Under the pieces are notes generated by a model. The model did no database searches. It saw nothing but the letters and a program-made list of their open reading frames with translations, and was not told the origin of the DNA. From NCBI GenBank assembly GCA_946612625.1, contig CAMOEW010000003.1:1-64000 (forward strand): DNA of 64,000 nt, in the 5' to 3' direction. The position numbers and the translations under genes are program-made. This document shows positions 7,876-15,556 of this stretch, piece by piece. The stretch comes from an uncultured Prevotella sp. GTDB lineage: Bacteria; Bacteroidota; Bacteroidia; Bacteroidales; Bacteroidaceae. Each line of letters starts with the position of its first letter. Position 1 is the stretch's first letter.

Positions 7876-10125
7876 ATGAAAAAAATCATTACCACAGCAT
7901 TGATTGCGGCATTGCCGATATTATCGCAAGCCCAGATTACTCCTGTAAGCCAGATGGAGAAACTCGACCGTGGTGCAGTAGCCTTGAAGTCATCAGGCAC
8001 AGGCATCTTCATCTCCTGGCGACTGTTAGGCACCGACGACAAAGGGCAAACGACCTTCGACCTTCTCCGAGGCAGTACGACGATAGCTAAGAATCTCAAG
8101 CGCACGAACTATGTTGATACCGGCGGTACAACTGCTTCTGAATACACTATCGTAGTAAATGTAAACGGCGAAGAGACCGAACGTGTCAGCGGCATCAAGC
8201 CATGGACATCAGCATACAAGACACTTTCTCTCGACCGTCCCGCCAACGGAATAGGTAACTGCACCTACACTCCTAACGACATGAGCGTAGGCGACGTGGA
8301 TGGTGACGGGCAGTATGAGATTGTCGTCAAGTGGGATCCCATCAACTCGAAAGACAACAGCCAAAGCGGAGTCACCGGCAACGTATATCTCGATGCCTAT
8401 AAGATGGATGGCAGCAAACTGTGGCGCATCGACCTCGGGCGCAACATCCGTGCCGGTGCTCACTACACCCAATTCCTCGTATATGACTTCAACAAAGACG
8501 GCAAGGCTGAGGTGATGTGCAAAACTGCCCCAGGGAGCATTGACGGAAGCGGAACATACGTCAACCAGGCTGCTACCGACGCTACAATCAAGTCGCACGA
8601 CAACAGCAAGAGTTACGTCAACGAGAACGGATATGTCACCGACGGTCCGGAATATCTCACGGTTTTCAACGGCGAGACAGGTAAGGCCATCCACACAATC
8701 TGGTATCTTCCCAACCGTGCCGGACTGTTCAACCAGAGCAGTGCCTGGCTCACCACGAACTATTGGGGAAAAGCTAATGACAACGGGAACCGTTCTGACC
8801 GTTTCCTTGCTGCCGTGGCTTATCTTGACGGAGCCGACAAGAACCCGAGCGGTGTTTTCTCACGCGGTTATTACATGAGGGCATTTGTTTGGGCTGTGGA
8901 TTTCGACGGTGAGCAACTGCACACCAAATGGCTGCATCACAGTCACAGTGCCAACCATACCTATCGCTATCTCGGCGACAACCTCGAAATCCAGCGCGGC
9001 TACAACGGTGTCATCGATTATGACGAGGTACGTACCAAGAGTAATGGCTTGGGCAATACCGCCGGCACTACGACATCATCATCCAACAGTGGCGGAGCCG
9101 GCAGCAACACTATGTACAGCAACGGCAACCACAACCTCTCAATCGCCGACGTCGATGGCGACGGTAAAGATGAAATCATTTGGGGTTCGGCTGCTCTCGA
9201 TGACAACGGACGTATGCTATACAGCGTTGGTTACGGACATGGAGATGCCATCCATCTTGGCGACCTCGACCCCACACGTCCCGGTCTGGAAGTGTTCGAT
9301 GTGCATGAGGAGAAAATCAACAACGGACTGGGCTGCTGGGACGTTCATGATGCCGCTACCGGAGAGATACTACATAAGGGCGGAGCCGATAATGCCGATA
9401 ACGGACGCGGCGTTGCTGCCGACATCGATTCGAAAAACCTTGGATACGAATTCTGGTCGTCGAACACTAAGGATGAAAGTACCGGAAAAGAGCTTGACGA
9501 CAACCGGCACCCCCGCAGTGCCGTCACCGGCAACAAAGTAATATCCAAGACATGCTCCGTGAACTTCCGTATTTATTGGGACGGTGATGCACAAGACGAG
9601 CTGTTCAATGCCAGTTATACCGGTTCTGCAGACGACCCGGCAAACTTTGTCTCCTCACCATATATTGAGAAATGGAGTGGCAGCAGTTTTTCAAAGCTCA
9701 AAGAGTTCAAAGACTTTGGCTCGCAGACATGCAACACCACCAAATGTACTCCCTGCCTTCAGGCAGACATCCTTGGCGACTGGCGCGAGGAACTTATAAT
9801 GTGGAATCATGACAATCCTGCCGAGATACAGATTTTCACCACCAATACAACTTCCCAGTATGCCGTACCATGCTTGATGCACGATCATGTCTATCGCATG
9901 GGCATTGCATGGCAGCAGACATCATACAACCAGCCTCCCCACCTTGGCTACTATCTGCCCTACTACCTTGACGGCACGCTGAGCGGCATTAACGACGTCT
10001 CGTATCGAAATGACAATAGAGAACTGACAACAGACAAGCCTGTATTCAACCTTAACGGTCAGCGCGTAGCTAATCCGTCACACGGACTTTACATCATCGA
10101 CAACAAGAAATTACTCATCAAATAA
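7876..10125 (+). CDS. Rhamnogalacturonan lyase, PL11 family (first of a tandem pair)
   Basis: A 749-aa secreted PL11 lyase acting on the rhamnogalacturonan-I backbone. The ATG at 7876 is chosen because it begins a signal peptide (MKKIITTALIAALPILSQA) and lies downstream of a promoter box. The mature protein opens with QMEKLDRGAVAL. It shows the propeller Asp loops DVDGDGQYEIVVKWDP, DFNKDGKAEVMCKTAPG and DVDGDGKDEIIWGSAALDD, then GYGHGDAIHLGDLDP and ADILGDWREELIMW. It ends in a 27-residue tail, FNLNGQRVANP...GLYIIDNKKLLIK (about 723-749), resembling a T9SS/Por sorting signal. The next gene is a close paralogue starting 9 bp downstream, so the two are almost certainly one transcript that arose by tandem duplication. 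Confidence 0.92.
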   Translation: MKKIITTALIAALPILSQAQITPVSQMEKLDRGAVALKSSGTGIFISWRLLGTDDKGQTTFDLLRGSTTIAKNLKRTNYVDTGGTTASEYTIVVNVNGEETERVSGIKPWTSAYKTLSLDRPANGIGNCTYTPNDMSVGDVDGDGQYEIVVKWDPINSKDNSQSGVTGNVYLDAYKMDGSKLWRIDLGRNIRAGAHYTQFLVYDFNKDGKAEVMCKTAPGSIDGSGTYVNQAATDATIKSHDNSKSYVNENGYVTDGPEYLTVFNGETGKAIHTIWYLPNRAGLFNQSSAWLTTNYWGKANDNGNRSDRFLAAVAYLDGADKNPSGVFSRGYYMRAFVWAVDFDGEQLHTKWLHHSHSANHTYRYLGDNLEIQRGYNGVIDYDEVRTKSNGLGNTAGTTTSSSNSGGAGSNTMYSNGNHNLSIADVDGDGKDEIIWGSAALDDNGRMLYSVGYGHGDAIHLGDLDPTRPGLEVFDVHEEKINNGLGCWDVHDAATGEILHKGGADNADNGRGVAADIDSKNLGYEFWSSNTKDESTGKELDDNRHPRSAVTGNKVISKTCSVNFRIYWDGDAQDELFNASYTGSADDPANFVSSPYIEKWSGSSFSKLKEFKDFGSQTCNTTKCTPCLQADILGDWREELIMWNHDNPAEIQIFTTNTTSQYAVPCLMHDHVYRMGIAWQQTSYNQPPHLGYYLPYYLDGTLSGINDVSYRNDNRELTTDKPVFNLNGQRVANPSHGLYIIDNKKLLIK

Positions 10126-10134
10126 CTACACTAC

Positions 10135-12543
10135 ATGAAACTACTATTAGCTTTAGCATTTCTTGCCACCACTACAGGCATTCACGCCCAGACCACGCCG
10201 GCGAGCCAGATGGAGAAACTCGACCGCGGACTTGTGGCACTTCCAGCAAGCAACGGCGGAATCTTCCTCTCATGGCGATTTCTCGGCACCGACGATGAAG
10301 ACCGAACTAAATTCGACATTCTGAAGAACGGTGTGTTACTCTCCGGAGCCCGAAACCTCTATAAGACGAACTATCGCGATGCCAACGGCAATAGCGGAGC
10401 CACATACCAGATAGTAACTAAAGTTGACGGTATTGCCGTAGATACCACGGCAGCCATAAAGCCTTGGGAACAGGTATATAAACCCCTAAAGCTCGACCGT
10501 CCTGCCAATGGTATTGACGACTGCACCTATTCACCCAACGACATGAGCGTGGGCGACGTGGATGGCGACGGCCAGTATGAGTTATTTGTAAAATGGGATC
10601 CCAGTAACTCCAAGGACAACTCACAGAGCGGTGTCACCGGCAACGTATATATCGACTGCTACAAACTCGACGGCACCAAGCTGTGGCGCATCGACCTCGG
10701 TCGTAATATTCGCGCCGGTGCCCACTACACACAGTTTATGGTAGCCGACTTCGACGGTGACGGCCTTTCAGAACTGATGTGCAAGACAGCTCCCGGCAGC
10801 AAGGATGGCAACGGCATGTATGTGAACCAAGCCACTGACAACGCCGCCATCAAGTCGGCAAGCAACACCGCCATTCACGTAACAAGTGCAGGCCGCATCA
10901 ACAGCGGCCACGAATATCTCACCGTGTTCAACGGTCTCACAGGAGCGGCCATCAATACCATTGCATATAACCCCACACGTAACGCCAAGAGCGGTCTTAG
11001 TGCCGACGCCGGCACCTTTAACTGGGACGACCGCAGCGGCAAGAGCGACAACAGCAGCTACGGCAACCGCGGCGAACGCTACCTCGCCGCCGTAGCATGG
11101 CTTGACGGTCCGGAGGGCAATCCCAGCGGTATCTTTTCACGAGGGTATTACACCTATGCATACGTATGGGCAGTGGATTTCGACGGTCAGAAGCTCAGCG
11201 AACGCTGGCTGCACCGCTCCGACAGCCACACACAATACAGCGTTATCGACTACAGAAACGGTGGTGCGAGCAAGACATATACAGCTCCTGTGAGTTGGGC
11301 GAAAGAAGGTCGCAACACAATGTACGGTAATGGCAATCATAATCTCTCCATCGGCGATGTTGACGGCGACGGCAAAGACGAGATAATCTGGGGCTCGGCA
11401 GCACTCGACGACGATGGTACACTGCTTTACAGCGTCGGTTTTGGTCATGGCGATGCTATCCACATGAGCACATTTATGCCGCAGCGTGGCGGTATGCAGG
11501 TGTTCCATGTCCATGAAGACGGCGGTCCGTATGCCTGGGACCTTCACGATGCTGCCACCGGCGAGATTATCTACAAGGGCGGCCCTGCAGGAATCGATAA
11601 CGGACGCGGCATTGCCGGCTGCTTCGATGCCAATGTCAACGGCGGTCTGTTCTGGTCGGGAGCCGACAGCTATTCCCGTTCCGCCGTTGACGGCTCTGTT
11701 GTTTCCGATAAAAAAGGCTCACAGAACTTCCGCATCTTCTGGGATGGCGACCTGCAGGAAGAGCTACTTGACGGTACAAAAATCGACAAATGGAATGGTA
11801 ATGGCACCAGCCGACTCTATCTGAACGGCAAAGACCTGTACGACTACAACAGTTCATCATCGTGCAACGGTACAAAATCGACACCTAACCTTCAGGCAGA
11901 CATTTTCGGCGACTGGCGCGAAGAAGTAATCTTATGGTCGGCTGCAGACGGCTGCACACTGAATATCTTCACTACCAATACCGAAACTGTGTTCAGAATG
12001 CCCACGTTGATGCACGACCATACATATCGCCTCGGAGTGGCATGGGAGAACACGGCATACAATCAGCCTCCTCATCTGGGCTATTTCCTTCCTGATGCGA
12101 TGCACGCACGATTCTCTAACCCTGACACTATGGTCACCGTCAACATCAGCGAAGATTTCAGTTACAAGACATACTACCGCTATGCAACTATAGCCACTCT
12201 CAAAAGCGTACTTCTACCCGACGGCACCACATCGACAAAAGCGCCCGGGAGCATGACATCGAAGATTGACTATACCGCAAAAACCATCACTATCAGCGGC
12301 ACGGCATCCCAAGAGGGCGACTATGTCTTCACCTACAACCTCACAGGCACAGACAAAGTAACCATGCGTCACAGCATCGTCGTACATGTCGTCAATACTA
12401 CGGGAATAAGCGACGCCTCGCGACTAAATGATAACGTAGAATTGACAACCGGAAAACCCGTATTCAACCTCAACGGTCAGCGTGTTGCCAATCCAAGAAA
12501 AGGCATATACATCGTCGGTGGCAAGAAAATATTCATGAAATAA
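10135..12543 (+). CDS. Rhamnogalacturonan lyase, PL11 family (second of a tandem pair)
   Basis: An 802-aa secreted PL11 lyase. The signal peptide is MKLLLALAFLATTTGIHA. The propeller shows the same signatures as its upstream twin (QMEKLDRGLVALPAS, DVDGDGQYELFVKWDP, DFDGDGLSELMCKTAPG, DVDGDGKDEIIWGSAALDD, DIFGDWREEVILW). It differs by an extra beta-sandwich-like segment of about 95 residues (about 660-755, with YVFTYNLTGTDKVTMRH) before the sorting tail FNLNGQRVANPRKGIYIVGGKK. It starts 9 bp after the previous stop codon. The pair may differ in substrate (backbone ends or decorated rhamnogalacturonan) or in attachment, but nothing in the sequence settles that. Confidence 0.92.
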   Translation: MKLLLALAFLATTTGIHAQTTPASQMEKLDRGLVALPASNGGIFLSWRFLGTDDEDRTKFDILKNGVLLSGARNLYKTNYRDANGNSGATYQIVTKVDGIAVDTTAAIKPWEQVYKPLKLDRPANGIDDCTYSPNDMSVGDVDGDGQYELFVKWDPSNSKDNSQSGVTGNVYIDCYKLDGTKLWRIDLGRNIRAGAHYTQFMVADFDGDGLSELMCKTAPGSKDGNGMYVNQATDNAAIKSASNTAIHVTSAGRINSGHEYLTVFNGLTGAAINTIAYNPTRNAKSGLSADAGTFNWDDRSGKSDNSSYGNRGERYLAAVAWLDGPEGNPSGIFSRGYYTYAYVWAVDFDGQKLSERWLHRSDSHTQYSVIDYRNGGASKTYTAPVSWAKEGRNTMYGNGNHNLSIGDVDGDGKDEIIWGSAALDDDGTLLYSVGFGHGDAIHMSTFMPQRGGMQVFHVHEDGGPYAWDLHDAATGEIIYKGGPAGIDNGRGIAGCFDANVNGGLFWSGADSYSRSAVDGSVVSDKKGSQNFRIFWDGDLQEELLDGTKIDKWNGNGTSRLYLNGKDLYDYNSSSSCNGTKSTPNLQADIFGDWREEVILWSAADGCTLNIFTTNTETVFRMPTLMHDHTYRLGVAWENTAYNQPPHLGYFLPDAMHARFSNPDTMVTVNISEDFSYKTYYRYATIATLKSVLLPDGTTSTKAPGSMTSKIDYTAKTITISGTASQEGDYVFTYNLTGTDKVTMRHSIVVHVVNTTGISDASRLNDNVELTTGKPVFNLNGQRVANPRKGIYIVGGKKIFMK

Positions 12544-12579
12544 GCCTCTTCTGAACAAAAAAACATAGAATAGTACGAT

Positions 12580-12651
12580 TTTCCCATATTATTTGTTTTT
12601 ATTGCTGTATCTTTGCAGCAAAACAAACTTAAAAACAAATAATATGGGAAA
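12580..12651 (+). repeat. 22-bp perfect inverted repeat bracketing the GH2 promoter and start codon
   Basis: The arms 12580-12601 and 12630-12651 are perfectly complementary (core TTTCCCATATTATTTG / CAAATAATATGGGAAA) with a 28-bp spacer. The spacer holds a -7 box TATCTTTG at 12608-12615, itself immediately flanked by a small inverted repeat TTGCTG (12602-12607) / CAGCAA (12616-12621). The GH2 start codon (12644-12646) lies in the right arm. See findings for possible roles. Confidence 0.9.
12608..12615 (+). promoter_or_regulatory. -7 box for the GH2 gene
   Basis: TATCTTTG followed by GCAGC matches the Bacteroidetes -7 consensus 28 nt before the ATG at 12644. No TTTG -33 box is found at the usual spacing. 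A transcript from here would lack the left arm of the surrounding inverted repeat. Confidence 0.6.
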
Positions 12652-15547
12652 TTCTATCAAGAAACTATTACTCTTTGCAGGTATTGCTATTACGACGACA
12701 AGTGCCGGTGCACGCGATACCTACAATTTCAACAGCGACTGGAGAATCGAGAAGCAGAAAGCCACAGTGACCCTGCCTCATGCATGGAACGAGGACGAGG
12801 CTTTCAAAGTAGGCATCAAGAGTCTCAGCGACAGTGTTATCTGGTATCGCAAGACCTTTATGCTCCCAGCCGGCAGTGAGAATAAGAAAGTGTTTATCGA
12901 GTTCGAAGGTGCACGCCAGCAGGCCGTCGTATATCTCAACGGCAAGGAGATAGGTATGCACGACAACGGTGTGATGGCATTCGGTTTCGACCTTACACCA
13001 TATATCAAAAAGGGAAAGAACCTTATCGAGGTGCGCACCGATAATGACTGGCACTACCGTGAGACTAAGGCATGGAAAGACGGCAAACATTGGTCGTATC
13101 AGTGGAACAACAACAACTTCAATGCCAACTACGGCGGCCTTCCGAAGAATGTATGGCTGCACATCACCGACCACGTATATCAGACACTCCCTCTCTACAG
13201 CAACCTCCATACCACAGGAACCTACGTCTATGCCACCTGTTTTGACATCCCCGGCCATAAAGCTACCATAAATGCAGAGACACAGGTCAAGAACGAGACA
13301 TCATCAGATGTAACAAAGAAGATGACCGTAGTAGTAGAAGAGACCGACGGTCGGGAGATTGCACGTTTTGAAAGCAGTGATGTAACTATACCTGCCGGCA
13401 AGATGGCTACCCTCAAGGCATCAAAGTCACTCAGTGGCCTGCACTTTTGGAGTTGGGGCTATGGTTATCTATATAATGTAAAGACCATCGTCGGCGACGA
13501 TGAAGTAATAACCACCACGGGATTCCGCAAGACAGCCTTCAAGGACGGCATGTTCTATCTGAACGACCGCGTTCTGATGGTTCACGGCTATGCCCAGCGC
13601 ACAAGTAATGAATGGCCCGGCGTTGGCATGAGCGTTCCTGCCTGGCTCTCCGATTATTCTAACGACCTTGAGGTGAAGAGCGGCGGCAACGTTGTGCGCT
13701 GGATGCACGTCACCCCCTGGAAGCAGGATGTTGAAAGTTGCGACCGTGTCGGACTGATTCAGGCGATGCCCGCCGGCGATGCAGAGAAAGATGCCGAGGG
13801 CCGACACTGGGAACAACGTGTCGAACTGATGCGAGATGCCATCATCTACATGCGCAACAACCCGAGTGTTATCTTCTACGAGTGCGGCAACCAGCGTATA
13901 ACGCGCGAGCACATGATCGAGATGAAGCATATCCGAGACATTTTCGACCCCTGTGGCGGTCGCGCCATCGGCTGCCGCGAGATGCTCGACGTGAACGAGG
14001 CTGAATATGGAGGTGAGATGCTATACATCAACAAGAGCAAGACAAAACCCATGTGGATGATGGAGTACTGCCGCGATGAAGGGCTGCGTTGGTACTGGAA
14101 CTCATGGAGCTATCCTTTCCATAAGGAAGGCGACGGTCCACTCTACCGCAACGCTCCTGCCGTGGCATACAACCACAATAGCGATGAGTTTGTTGCCGAG
14201 CTCGTGCGACGATGGTATGAATATTGGGAGAACCGCCCCGGCACTGCCACCCGTGTTAACAGCGGTGGCGTAAAGATAGTGTTCAGCGACACTCAGACCC
14301 ACGGACGCTCTGCCGACAACTATCGTGTCAGCGGCATCGTTGACCCCATGCGTGTCCCCAAAGATGCCTTCTATGCTCATCAGACAATGTGGGACGGCTG
14401 GGTTGACGACCTGAAGCCACATACATACATCTGTGGTCACTGGAACTACAAACAAGGCGAAATTATCCCCGTAATATATGTCATCTCAACAAGTGATAAG
14501 GTGGTGCTGAAACAAGGCAGCGAAACCATTGAGGAAAGCGGTCGCGAGGCACATTTCAACCATATATTCAAGAATGTGAAATACACGTCCGACAAACTCA
14601 TAGCCATCAGCTACGACCATAACGGCCGTGAAGAAAGCCGCTATGAGCTGCAAACAGCAGGCGCCCCTGACCATCTGAAACTGACCACCATCGAGAATCC
14701 CACCGGTTGGAAGGCCGACGGCAACGATGTAGCTTTGGTTCAGATAGAAGTAGTTGATGCTCAGGACCGTCGCTGTCCTCTTGACAATCGCCTCATCAAA
14801 TGGAGCGTAAAGGGACCTGCCGAATGGCGCGGCGGTGTTGCCAAGGGCAAGAACAACCACGCGCTCTGCGACACTCTTCCTGTTGAGTGCGGCATCAACC
14901 GCGTCATGCTCCGCTCGCTTACCAAAGCAGGCACCGTCACCGTTACCGCAAAGGCTGAAGGCATGAAAGATGCCGTAGTAACAATGAAGACCAATGCCAT
15001 AAAAGTAGAGAACGGACTTACCAGATACATGCCATCCGACGGTCTGAAACCGGTGCTCGATCGCGGCGAGACGCCAGCCACACCCTCCTTTCACCAGAGT
15101 TTCGTCGAAGTACCTATCATGGGCGCCCAAGCAGGCAGCGGCGACAATGTATTCGCCAGCTACGACGGCAATGAGAACTCGTCATGGGACAGCTCCAAGA
15201 ATAAGGATGATGCGTGGGTCACCTATATTCTCGCCGAAGAATCGCCTATCGAAGACATCTGTGTAAAGATGAAAGGATTCCGCACCACCACCTACCCCAT
15301 TGAGATTCTTGCCGACGGGAAGAAGGTATGGGAGGGATGGACTCCGAAGACTCTCGGCTACACCCACATCCGTCTTGACCGTCCGGTGAGCGCACGTCAG
15401 TTCACTCTCCGCATGACGGGTTCAAGCACCATGCGCGATGCTTTCGGAGCAGTGAAGGAACTTGACAGTCGCAACAACGACAAAGTGGAAAAAGGAAGTG
15501 CTTCACTGAAGATTATCGAAATAGAATTCTTGAAAAAAGCATTCTGA
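12644..15547 (+). CDS. Glycoside hydrolase family 2 (beta-galactosidase-like), secreted
   Basis: A 967-aa GH2 enzyme, probably removing beta-linked sugars such as galactose from pectin side chains. The ATG at 12644 begins a signal peptide (MGNSIKKLLLFAGIAITTTSAGA) and follows the promoter; a longer frame from 12593 would begin before the promoter. Domain order: N-terminal sugar-binding sandwich (about 25-185, WYRKTFMLP, GARQQAVVYLNGKEIG), Ig-like domain, TIM barrel (about 300-600), an Ig-like C-terminal domain (about 675-785), and a discoidin/CBM32-like module (about 825-967, NSSWDSSKNKDDAWVTY). The nucleophile is probably E474 in MWMMEYC. The usual acid/base motif GNE is replaced by ECGNQ (E413, Q417). 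It lies 100 bp after the PL11 pair on the same strand. The exact substrate is unknown. Confidence 0.85.
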   Translation: MGNSIKKLLLFAGIAITTTSAGARDTYNFNSDWRIEKQKATVTLPHAWNEDEAFKVGIKSLSDSVIWYRKTFMLPAGSENKKVFIEFEGARQQAVVYLNGKEIGMHDNGVMAFGFDLTPYIKKGKNLIEVRTDNDWHYRETKAWKDGKHWSYQWNNNNFNANYGGLPKNVWLHITDHVYQTLPLYSNLHTTGTYVYATCFDIPGHKATINAETQVKNETSSDVTKKMTVVVEETDGREIARFESSDVTIPAGKMATLKASKSLSGLHFWSWGYGYLYNVKTIVGDDEVITTTGFRKTAFKDGMFYLNDRVLMVHGYAQRTSNEWPGVGMSVPAWLSDYSNDLEVKSGGNVVRWMHVTPWKQDVESCDRVGLIQAMPAGDAEKDAEGRHWEQRVELMRDAIIYMRNNPSVIFYECGNQRITREHMIEMKHIRDIFDPCGGRAIGCREMLDVNEAEYGGEMLYINKSKTKPMWMMEYCRDEGLRWYWNSWSYPFHKEGDGPLYRNAPAVAYNHNSDEFVAELVRRWYEYWENRPGTATRVNSGGVKIVFSDTQTHGRSADNYRVSGIVDPMRVPKDAFYAHQTMWDGWVDDLKPHTYICGHWNYKQGEIIPVIYVISTSDKVVLKQGSETIEESGREAHFNHIFKNVKYTSDKLIAISYDHNGREESRYELQTAGAPDHLKLTTIENPTGWKADGNDVALVQIEVVDAQDRRCPLDNRLIKWSVKGPAEWRGGVAKGKNNHALCDTLPVECGINRVMLRSLTKAGTVTVTAKAEGMKDAVVTMKTNAIKVENGLTRYMPSDGLKPVLDRGETPATPSFHQSFVEVPIMGAQAGSGDNVFASYDGNENSSWDSSKNKDDAWVTYILAEESPIEDICVKMKGFRTTTYPIEILADGKKVWEGWTPKTLGYTHIRLDRPVSARQFTLRMTGSSTMRDAFGAVKELDSRNNDKVEKGSASLKIIEIEFLKKAF

Positions 15548-15556
15548 AGCCGCAGT

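Noticed and set aside
12580-12651. Classical invertible promoter with nearby recombinase
   Set aside because: The spacer is only 28 bp, shorter than usual invertible segments, and no invertase gene is in the window; kept only as an alternative explanation.
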